A DNA stretch of 64,000 nt from Dugong dugon (taxonomy: Eukaryota > Chordata > Mammalia > Sirenia > Dugongidae): positions 55,685,128 through 55,749,127 of the forward strand of contig CM057481.1 in NCBI GenBank assembly GCA_030035585.1. The letters run 5' to 3'. Shown here piece after piece: positions 42,501 through 54,500 of the stretch. Each line of letters starts with the position of its first letter. The first letter of the stretch is position 1. Both the position numbers and the translations under genes were made by a program. Under the pieces are notes generated by a model. It was not told the DNA's origin. It saw nothing but the letters and a program-made list of their open reading frames with translations, and searched no databases.

Positions 42501-45500
42501 CAGCTGAACATCTGAAAGTATCTGAAAGTGTAATTAGTGTGAAAACAACTACAGAAAGCGGATCTAACATTTCCACGCAGTCTCTCACAGCAGAAATAAA
42601 GGACGTGGCTTTGGAACCTAAGGAACAAAAACATGAAGACAGACAGAGCAATACACCTTCTCCTCCTGTTAGTACCTTCTCGTCCGGTACTTCTACCACT
42701 AGTGATATTGAAGTTTTAGATCATGAAAGTGTAATAAGTGAGAGCTCAGCAAGTTCGAGACAAGAAACCACAGATTCAAAATCAAGTCTTCACTTGATGC
42801 AGACATCTTTTCAGCTTCTCTCTGCATCTGCTTGTCCTGAATATAATCGTTTAGATGATTTCCAAAAACTCAATGAGAGTTGCGGCTCATCTGATGCGTT
42901 TGAAAGAATAGACTCGTTTAGTGTACAGTCATTAGATAGCCGGAGTGTAAGCGAAATCAACTCAGATGATGAATTGTCAGGCAAGGGATATAGTTTAGTA
43001 CCTATTATAGTTAATTCTTCAACTCCAAAGACTAAAATGGTTGAGTCTGTTGATGCAGAATCTGAAGAAGTAGTAAATGAAACAGTGATACCCACTGAAG
43101 AAATGGAAATGGAAGAAAGTGGACGAAGTGCAACTCCTGTTAACTGTGAACAGCCTGATATCTTGGTTTCTTCTACACCAATAAAAGAAGGGCGTGCTGT
43201 CTTTGACAAGGAGGATGAGCACAGCAAAGCTGCTGAAAGTCAGCCAGAAGCACTTTCTGAGAAGGAAGATGTTTCCAAGGTAATTCTAGAAGGTAGAAGG
43301 GGATTTTAGGATATGCTTTTCAGAGATAAAATAATTTGTTTTAAAAATATTTTCAGTGACACATAATGATTTGTATTACTTAAAAAAGGTAGATTTTGTG
43401 CCATTTCAGTGTGGCATTACGGACCTTAAAATTCAAGAACTACTGATACTAAATTATTTGAAATGTCTCTAAGGAAACTATTGTAAAATAAGTTGGTATT
43501 TCACCATAACTAATCATGAAAAATTTACCATCTTACTTTACTGGTGAGTCCTTATCACCTTAAATTCTCTCATGCTAATGAGCATGTCGGTTTACAAAGG
43601 ACTATGTTCTTATTTTTACCTCTTCAACTCCTTTGCAGATAGAGATGTTAAAATAAATCTAAATATGTGTTTTTTCTTGTATCAGAAAATTTTTTTTGCA
43701 TGTTGCAATTATTGGTGGTAGATCTTAAAATGTAGTGTTTAGATTTATTATTGATGCTTTTCTGGTGTTATTAATTGCTTCAGTTTGTTTTCTTTTTGTG
43801 GTATTTTTGATATCTCTTATTGATAGCTATCTACATGAATAAGAAAGGGAAATGTCTAAGGAACAAAGGCATTGCTTAGGAATGACAAATTGCTTCTACC
43901 AAACAACATACAAAAGGAAAGTGGCGTAAATTCTTTAACATTAAGTCACAGTTTTGGATTTTCCTATGATTTTTAGATACAGAAATTGAGTTGGATCTGG
44001 CATCTTTATTTAATAGGCTCATCTGAAATACAGGATGTCTTGAAGAAATGTCCTGTAAGTGCCATATATTGCATTATTTAATATTTAAAAAAAAGCCAGA
44101 TTCACTTACCTAGGTGTAATATTATTCACAAACAAAGTACCGTGCATATTATGTTTTAAAGCTATAATAGCAGTTTGTATTCCTAAAAGCCAACACTAAT
44201 TACTATGGATAAGATAGTTTTTAACTATTTTCAGTGTGCTTAAGGAGGTAAGTGGTATCTAAAATAATCTCAGATTTAATTCAGGTAAGACTTTGAGTCC
44301 CAAAGGTACCCTTCTTCCCCTTATATACAAGTGTATTACTGCTTCAGCAGGAGCTAAGGAAATACTTATTTTAAGCATTACTTTTTGCTTAGGTTTCTGC
44401 TGATATATTCTGGAGATTATAAAATCACATGCCTGTGGGTTTTCAAAAATTACTTTTATTTTTTAAATGATATGTATCATATTAAAAAAAGTATGTATTT
44501 TGTATTTGGTTGGAAGAGTAGTATATAAAAAAAGACGCTTGTATATTCACTGCCCAACTGAGATAGATACAGAACATTATCAGAGGCTTTGAAGCCCTGT
44601 GCTTGAACTTTCTTGATTGCATCTATCTCCCCGCTTCTTTCGGTGAACATTCAGATTGTTCCCAGATTTTTGCTGCTACAAACAAGCTGCTATAAATGAT
44701 CTTGTACATGTTACCTAGTGCACATATGCAAGAATTTTCTTCTCTGAGATATACCAGAGTGGAATTTTCTTCATCAAAGAGTATGTAGGTCTTCAATGAG
44801 ATATTGCCTAATTGTTTACAAAGCTAGTTGTACTAATTTATATTCCACGCGCTACGGGGCTGTACTGATTCATACTCCTACCAGCTAGGTATGTGTTCTT
44901 GTTCCAAATCCACTGTGTTCCTAATACTGTTTTTAATTCTTTTTATAAGTTAATGCTGTTTTATTTATTATAGTGAATGGATTGCCTTTACAAGTTATCA
45001 CTTCCATGTAAAAATGGTCTTTTAAAGTTAAATGTTTTGACTTTCATGTATTCTCCTTATCTAGACGGTTGATTTTCTGAATGAGAAACTGGAGAAAAGG
45101 GAGGCTCAGTTATTATCTCTTAGTAAAGAAAAAGCACTTCTGGAAGAAGCTTACGATAATCTAAAAGAGTAAGTATTTCACAAACGTGAATAATTATTTT
45201 TGCACACTTTGTAGAGGTCCATATACTTCATTGCTATTAAGGAATTTTTGTAAGCTAAGATGTCTTGTAACTTAATTTGTTTATAACTATTGAAAATTGA
45301 ATTGCATTTCAATTCTAACTTTATGCAGAGATTACTTTTCTCCTCAAATTATCTTTATTAGATGACATTTGGCATTGAAGAGAGTTGTTTCTCAAAAAAC
45401 AAAAACAAAACAAAAAAAGCCCCAACTCCTTGCCTTTATTATTAATAGCCTTTTCGTGTTAGAGATTTTAAACAAATGCGTTTAAGAAAACTACGGTATT

Positions 45501-48500
45501 GTAATTGAAAAATTCTGAATATTGGTTTGTTTTCAGGAGATGACTGGGAAAATGTTACACGAAAGGATTGAAATATGTTTCCCCAAGTTAAAATAACGAT
45601 AAAATCCGTTTCGACTTTCAGAAATGAAAAATGATGTGTATTTTTTCTTATTTTTAATAAAATATTAGTGAAGTTTTCACTTTTTAATGGCTTTTCTTTG
45701 AGATGTGTTAAATAAATTAAGCAAGTAATTTTTCTCTTAAAAGTGAATAGGTCTTCAACCGGTCTATTTTAACAAAGTATGTATTGGAAACAATGTTATC
45801 TTCCTTTTGAGATGTGAACTCATCATATTATCTTTAGAATATGTAAGCAGTATCCTTATTCTTAAATATTATTTTGAATTTAGTGAAATGTTCAGAGTGA
45901 AAGAAGAAAGCAGTAGTATTTCTTCCTTGAAAGATGAGTTTACTCAAAGAATTGCAGAAGCAGAAAAGAAAGTTCAGCTAGCCTGCAAAGAGAGAGATGC
46001 TGCTAAAAAGGTAATGAGAGTTTAAAATAATATGGAAACTATACAAAGATACAGATTTTTGGTAATGCATTCATAATATTTTGGCATTAGAAATGAAAAA
46101 TAAAGGGATTCCAAGTAGTATATTAATACTTAAATTATAGATTTTTTGGTATGCTAAAATTACATATTTTTGATACTTCAAAAAATCTGAACAAATATTT
46201 ATTAGTATAAATTATGTGTAAATTCTGGCAAGGTGTATAGCAATGATCTTGATGGTTTTTGTAAATGATAATTCTATCAGAATAAATAACACTTAAATCT
46301 CAATATAAATCAAAGAGTTTGTCATTAGTCTTACATACTATTTTTCTACCACTTCAAACATATTAAATATGCTTATTCCAGTCAAAATAATTTTAAAATA
46401 TAAATTTATAATGGTAACTAACTGTTTTTTGGAAGGCATAATATGGATTTATTCTAATGCAGGATTTCTAAGCCTTGGTACTATTGATATTTTGGGCTGG
46501 ATAATTCTATGTTGTGTGGGGCTGTGCTGTGAATTATAGGCTGTTTAGCAGCATCCCTGGCCTTTACCCACAAGATGCCAGTAGCATGAGCCCCAGTTGT
46601 AACAACTGAAAATGTCTTCAAACACTGCCAGATGGCCCCAGTAAGCAGAAGTACCCCTGACTGGGAACCATTGTTCTAATCCTTTTAACTTGGAATAGTT
46701 GGCTATTGTAGAAATTGGTAACCAGCTAAGGTCAAATCCCAACTATTAGTAATAACATTGACTCACCATTTGCCTTTCTCCGTTAGGCTGCTTTCCCCCA
46801 TAATGTTACTATTTATTAACTTCAATGTTAATGCTAGTATTTATATTTTTTCTGAGTATACTCTTAGGGAAAATAAATACGCCATACACTTCCATCTAGC
46901 TGGTTGCTTTTATTCACTGGCTCATTTCAGACCCTAACAACAACTTGAGACTACATAACCAGCTTTACCTCTTTCTGCCCCTGCTGTATTCCATCTGGAC
47001 CTCTCTAATCAAAGAAGTGTTTGTTTTCACTGGCACATTTAGAGTTGTAAACCTAAAATAGATCCAAACCATTAACTCTGTGACAAAACTTAGGTACAAC
47101 TCAGTTTGCACATTTTATGTGTACTGCCATATATAACCCCTCTGCTTAGGATCCATAGGAAATTCAAAGTGAATTGAATTACCTTAAGTGAAGAGTTTAC
47201 TTTTCTAGTGATGAGAGACAGATAATGTCAACAACTATGTCCTACTAGAGAAAATGAAATAAATTCTAGATAGAGATGAATAAGCAGTTTGGAATGGTGT
47301 CACAGAGGATGGATTCTGAAGTGGGAAACTGAGGAAGGTTTTATGGAAGACATAACGCTCTTTTTTTTTTTTTCAGGGAGGAGGGCATTTTTTTTTTCCC
47401 CATACAAAAATTTATACATGCATTGTTATGTGACTCTAATTGCTCTCCCCATACTGTGACAGCACACTGCTCCTTTCTACCCCTGATTCCCCAGGTCCAT
47501 TTAGCCAGCTCCTAACCCTCTCTGCCTTCCCTTCTCACCTCTGGACAGAAGCTGCCCGTTTAGTCTCTTGTACCTACTTGAGCTAAGAGGCACACTCCTC
47601 ACGAGTATCACTTTATGTCCCACAGTCCAGTCCAATCCCTGTCTGAAGAGTTGGCCTCGGAAATCGTTTTACTTCTGGGCTGATAGAGAATCCAGGGGCC
47701 ATGCTTTCCGGGGTTCCTCCAGTCTCAGTCAGACTATTAAGTCTGGTCTCCTTACTAAAATTTGGGTTCTGCACCTCACCTTTCTCCTGCTCCATCCGGG
47801 ACTCTCTGTTGTGATCCCTGTCAGGGCGGTCATTGGTGGTAGCCAGGCACCATCTAGTTCTTCTGGTCTCAGGCTGATGAAGTCTCTGGTCTGTGTGGCC
47901 CTTTCTGTCTCTTGGGCTAATACTTCCCTTGTGTCTTTGGTGTTCTTCATTCTCCTTTACTCTAGGTGGTTGGGACCAATTGATGCAGACATGACATTCT
48001 TACTGGACCTTCATGAGTGAATCAAATTTTGACAGCTGGAAAATGTATAGCCATGTTGTGAATGGTTCAGAGCATGGGCTTTGCTGACTCAGACCTGGGT
48101 TGAAGTCATAATTCTACCACTTATTAAATGTTTGATCTTCCAGGGTCTTAGTTTCCTTATTTGTGTAGTTGAATCATAAAAGTCCTTCCCTCATAGGATT
48201 GTTGTCAGGATTAAATGCTAATGGATACAAAGCACCGTTTAAATACGTAATGTCGGTTGGTTTTAGCTATTATTTAGTTTCAGAGCTTAGTTTTTAAATC
48301 AAATTTTAAATCATAGAACACTTTCACATCACCATTCTTCACCTTTGTAGTTTTAAAAGTTATACTATCTTGACTTTGTTTGTCCTGCTGAATCTGTGCT
48401 TTGAAATAGATTGAAGCATTATGCTTTTCCTTCCATTTCACATCACACTAATAAGTGCAAAGAGTTCTAGATGAGGAAAGTAAATACAGTGAAAAATGGA

Positions 48501-51500
48501 GACATGTTCTTTTTGAAATGTTGTTCCAAATGCCGTCTTTAACCTGCAGAATATATGTTCAGAGATATTGAAGAAGGTTATTAAAAGTTAATTTGTTCTC
48601 ATTTAAATTTCCGTATTAAAACCTGTTTATATCTGAATTTAGGTTTTGCATGTCATTTTCAGAGCTGTTTTCTTGGTCTTAGTTAACCAAAGTAGTAAAC
48701 TTAGGTTACCTAAACAAAATTTATAGATTCCTATAAGGAGCCATGGTGGTGCAGTGGTTAAGTATTCGGCTGCTAACTGAAAGGTTGGTGGTTTGAACCC
48801 GCACGCTTTTCCATAGGAGAAAGATGTGACAATCTGCTTCTGTAAAGATTATAGGCCTGGAAACCCTATGGTGCAGTTCTACTCTGTCCTGTTAGGGTCA
48901 CTATGAGATGGAATTGAGTTGATGACAGTGGGTTATAGGGAATGTGATTAATGATGGCCTCTTTGAATATGGAAAAAAATTGGAAAATATAACTAGAATA
49001 AAGTAATTTTTTTATGGTATTCACAATTTTTTTTTTTTTTAAATTAGGAAATAAAAAGTATAAAAGAAGAACTTGCCACGAGGTTAAATAGTAGTGAAAC
49101 AGCAGACCTTTTGAAAGAGAAAGATGAGCAGATCCAAGGATTAATGGAAGAAGGTGCGTGAAGTTAAAATATTTACCTGATTATCAAAAATATTGTAAGA
49201 ATAGTACATGAAATATCTCGGATAGGTAAAGAGATAGAGACCAAACATAGTTTTATTGGTGGTTATTATGGGTGGGAGGGAGGGGAGAGGAGGCTTCATT
49301 GTATAAGAGGCAGTGAGTTTCTGGTTTTGGTGATGGAAAAGTTGGCAATGATTATTGGTGATGGTTGCAAATGTAATTAATGTAATTAATATTACTAAAT
49401 TGTACATGTGAAGTATGTTGAATTGGCAAATGTTGTCTTATATGTATTTTTGCAACAGTAAAAAATATCATTAAGAACAGGAAAAATACTTGTCACATGA
49501 CTGATTGCTACTTCCTAATGAAAGGTATGGAAGTCAGGAAGGTTTGGATTTAAACCTCAGAAATGATAATTGACAGTTTATGGAAGAATAAAGACTTAAA
49601 TGCATAGAGTCAGATATATATACGTATCTGTTGTTATGGTGTTACATTTATCATCAGAAAGAACATTTCAAGATCTATCCTGTAGTACAGTGCTGTCAGT
49701 GATAGTATAATATCCATATACCTACAACAAAGACCAGTTAATACAACATTTTATTCAGATTTATGCACCAGCTGCTAAGGGCAAAGATAAAGAAATTGAA
49801 GATTTTTACCAATTTCTGCAGTCTGAAATTGATCAAACATGCATTCAAGACACATTGATAATTACTGGTGATTAGGGTGCGAAAGTTGGAAACATACAGG
49901 AAGAGAGCAGAAGGTCATTAAAAAGACAGGAAGGAAAGAAAAGACCAAAATGGATGTCAAAAGAGACTTTGAAACTTGCTCTTGAGCATAGTAGGATAGC
50001 TAAAACAAAAGGAAGAAATGATGACATAAAAGAGCTGAACAGGAGATTTCAACAGGTGGCTTGAGAAGGCAAAGTAAAGTACTGTAATGACACGTGCAAA
50101 GACCTGGAGTTAGAAAACCAACAGGGAAGAACACGCTCAGTATTTCTCAAGCTGGAAGAGCATTTTTGCTTCTAGGAGGGTGAAAAATAACTCCCTTAAA
50201 AAAATAGGCAGAAGTTTGTGCACCCCTAACAAAGAGCTTGTAACAGGTTTTGAAAACCTGCCATTGGGACCAAGATATTTGAGGATTATAATTCTGGGGT
50301 TCATGTAATATCTGAATCCCTAATTTAGGTAATATATGGTTGTCATTGTATTGCTATGGCATCTTGATAGTGGATTTTTCATTATATTCATTTAAAATTT
50401 TTTCAGTTTTTAAGCATTTTGTCTATGAAAAGATTTATAATTACCAGAATAATAAAGATCCATCAGGAGATAAATTATTACAAATAAACACTGAATTTCT
50501 TTATGTGATGTCTTAGGGGAGAGGAGGTTTTGGAAAGAGTAGTGAAGAGAATTCTTAATTAAAATTTTCTCATTATAAAAATACCCGCTATTTGCTGAAT
50601 TTTTTTGTTACAGAAAAATGTGTGAAGAATAAGAAAAAAAAAGATTATAATTCTTCCTTGTAAAGAACCAGGAACTCTTTAACACATTTTCTTTTAGTCT
50701 TTTTTTAATACATTTTTCAATTCATTTTAAAACATAAAAATGCAAACCTTTTTTTTTTTTTTTAACATTTCCCTATGCCATTAGATGCTTTTTTTTATCA
50801 TTATTAATGCTGTATTAAAGTTTGCTGTGTGGATATACCATAATTTGTTTTACTCTTTTCCTTTAGACATTTATTTCTAAAATGTTAATATTACAAATAG
50901 CTGTAAGATGAACATTTCTGTGCTGAAATCATTGAAAATAAGCGAATTTCCAGAACAAGTATAATGTTTGAAAACAGCTAGAACCAGTCACTTCATTTGT
51001 TCAGCATTTCATTTAGTTAGTTAATATTTCTGAACAACTAGTGTCAGATACTGAGTTTGATACAATAATAAGTATGACACAGTTCCTGTCTTTTAGGAGT
51101 TTTCTTAAGGACACACAAACTTTTGTCTGTTTTTTAGAGAGGTTTGTTTTTTTAAATTTTATTTTTTGTGGTTGTTGAGAATATACACAGCATAACATAA
51201 TGCCAATTCAACAATTCCTACATGTACAATTCAGTGACATGGATTGCATTCTTGGAGTTGTACAACTATTCACACCCTCCTTTTCTGAGTTGTTCCTCCT
51301 CTGTTAACACAAAATAACTGACCCCTGAGGTTCCTGTCTAATCTTTTGAGTTGCTGTTGTCAGTTTGATCCCATATAGGTAGATCTTAAAGGAGCACAAT
51401 GCTCAGGCAGACATTCTTTACTAGTTAAGCTAAACTATTGTTTGGTTTTAAGAAGACTTCAGGGGATATTTTTGGTTTACAGTTTAAAGAATATCTCAGG

Positions 51501-54500
51501 GTAATAATTTTAGGGGTTCATCCAGCTTCAGTGGCTCCAGAGGGAGTTTTTATTATTATTATTTTACCTCCCTAGAAATATAGGTATATAGATAATTATA
51601 AAACACAATCTAAGAACTAAACTAGAATAATAATGGAAGAGTTGATAAAATAGAGGTCATTATCTCAAAATCTTGAAGTTAATAACTGCTTACGTTACAG
51701 CGTTAGAGACTGAGAGGAAGGTTAAATGTGTAGTTTTGTAATTTTTTTAATTATTAAAAATACTAATATCAAGTATCACTACAGGTAGTCCCTGACTTAT
51801 GACAGGGTTCCATTTCGATGACTCTTTTGTAAGTCGGTTCTGATGTTAAGTTGAATACCTCTTTTTTTTTAAGTTTTCTTTATTATTGCCTTTTATTATC
51901 AGTATGTTTATAAATCTGATTTTTATTTGCCTTTGGGTGTTGGAAACATTACATATAAACTTATTGGCATATTTTAATACATACATACTTAAAAAAACAC
52001 AAATCATAAAATTTTTTCCAATGGTGAAGAAGAGTTGGATGACACTGGCATTTTGTCATTTGAGGTAATAACTCCGCTTTTGGAAGGTTCCGGATCATCC
52101 CTGGTAATGAGGATGGCATTTCTAGTCAGAAAATTAGAGTTTTATTTATAGTCATTTTTTTTTCCCTCATGTATTGTGCAGTGACATGTCACTGCTTCTC
52201 AGATCTGCCTATCAACTTTAGTATAGTGATCAGCATTTGGGTCCATGTTTTCAAGCAATTGAAAACCCTGATTTAGTTTGGAAAAAATTCCAGCTAATCC
52301 TTTCACTGTAAAGTTTTTTTGCCAACTTCTCACCGTCCTCTTCCTCATTCTTTCTTCTTTAGCACTTCTTTCCTTTTCAGAATTCGTTAAGTCTTGATCT
52401 GTGAGTTCCCCTTCTTTGTGATCTATGAGCAATTCCACACTGGTTGTATCAAGTTCTAAATTCAGTGTTCTTGCCATATGGACAGTTTTTCCACCCATCT
52501 CTTCCATCATATCCTGAACCAATGCTTGGCGCATGTTCACATAACTCAGCATTTTCTTCCATATCTCCTGCATGCATGTTCCTGTAACTTCCCCCAGGAA
52601 GATGCACTGTTCTGGATGTACCGGAGAATATTATAGTTCTTCTGGAAATCACATAATGTTACTGTACCTCCGTCTGTTGAAACTATTGCCTGGGCAAACG
52701 TAGTCCATAGGTAGTATGCCTTGAAGGTGGTGCTTGCATCTTGATCCATAGGCTGAATCACAACTGTCATATTGGGAGGTAGATAACACCAGTTTCACAT
52801 CTTGATTTAGATCATCTACGTGAGGAGGATGTCCTGGGGCATTATCAAGTGGCAGCAGAATCTTGAAAGAAATGCTGTTTTCAAGACAGTAGGTGTGCAC
52901 TTCGGGGATGAAACAACTTAAAAACCAGTCTTTGAATAGCACAATCATCCACCAGGCTTTGAGGTTACTTCTGTAGTAGACAGGCAGCTTATTTTTGTCA
53001 ATGTTTGTGAATGCTTGGGGTTTTTCAGAATGGTAAACAAGAAAATGTTTTAATTTAAATCCAGTAGCTTTTCCTCCAAGCAGTAGTGTAAATCTGCCTT
53101 TAAATGCCTTGAAACCAGGCATCAACTTTGCCTCTTTGTTAAAATAGATCCATTCTGGCATTCTTTTCCAAAACAAACCTGTTTTGTCCATGTTGAAAAT
53201 CTGCTCTGGTAGATATTCTTCATATTGTACTATCTTGTCCAGCCCACTCTTTAATTTTTTGGAAGCTTCAACGTTGTCGCTTTCTGCTTCTCCAGTTATA
53301 TGCATGTTATGTAAGCCAAATCTGTGTTTGAAGTGATGAAATCAACAGTTGGTGGCAGTAAAGGGTTTGAGGTAGTCTTCTCCTTGCTGATCCTTCAGGT
53401 TTTGAAAAAGGCTGCATGCTTTCATTTGTATTGTCAGTAAACTCATAGGAATCCTCTTCTGGATTTGGTCTTCTATCCGAATCATCAACAGCTTCTCCAT
53501 CTCGTGGTTTGTCGCTTGCCTCTTTGTTGCTAAAATTGTCAAATTTATACCAGTGGCTCCTGTAACTGCCTCCAAAATCCTGTTCTTAATGATTGTTGAA
53601 ATGGTCAAATGAGGCAGTCCTTCCTCAGGTGCTATTTTGCTGACTTTCTTTCCATTAGCATATCACAGAGCCTTCCTCACCTTCTTTCTGGGTTAGAACT
53701 TTCAGCGGCATGACTTCTTTTGCTAGACATATTGGGGGTATAAGCAGTGCAGGTGTTACAGTTCGAGAAACTTGAACAACTCAGCTTCAGATTAACAACT
53801 GATGCTTCTGATGGTACAAAACGCTGAATAAGATCACACTGTAGGCCTGGTCAACAGTGAAGTCAACGTCAGTGTCGTAACAATGAAGTCAGAGTCTTAG
53901 CGGCTATTGGGTGTATGCATGTTTCAGTTGTCACATGTCATTAGGGTTAAACATTGCCCAGCTTTCTATCTGTTACCACTCCCAACACTGACACCTGCTT
54001 CATTGTAGATCAGGTCATAGCCTACTGTGTATGTCAGTGTTTTGAACAGTACGTCATAACATTGTACATATGGGAGTGAACATCTGAGAATGATAACATC
54101 AACAGATTATGCGCTGCACCATTGTATGTAGTACATACTACTAACGATAAGATGTGCAAAAAAAATAAGACAGACAGTCGTTAAGGCGGTTTGTCGTAAC
54201 CCAAATTTGTTGTAAGTCGGGGACTATCCGTATTTTAGAATTTAGTAATTTAGTCAGGGGGAGAGCTGAAGTTTTCTTGCTTAATGAATCTCTTTTTAAA
54301 GAAAATGGAATGATTTGAGGTGGGAGTATTTATATGCTCCATTCATATCCCAGAAATATTTAAAATTTTTTTAAATTTTGAAAATTTTTTCAAATACATA
54401 CAGAAGTTGAAAATAGTATAGTGAATGCTTGATTACTTCATTACCTAGAATTCATCTACTGTGAACAACTTGCTACACCTTTTGCATATTTTTTGCATAT

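Noticed and set aside
42259..43227. Long antisense frames opposite TMF1 exon 2
   Set aside because: Mirror frames of a Ser/Glu-rich exon with no independent support.
47568..48020. 150-codon frame
   Set aside because: Lies in sequence I read as L1 3' UTR in reverse orientation. It has no protein family resemblance and no splice or promoter context for a gene.
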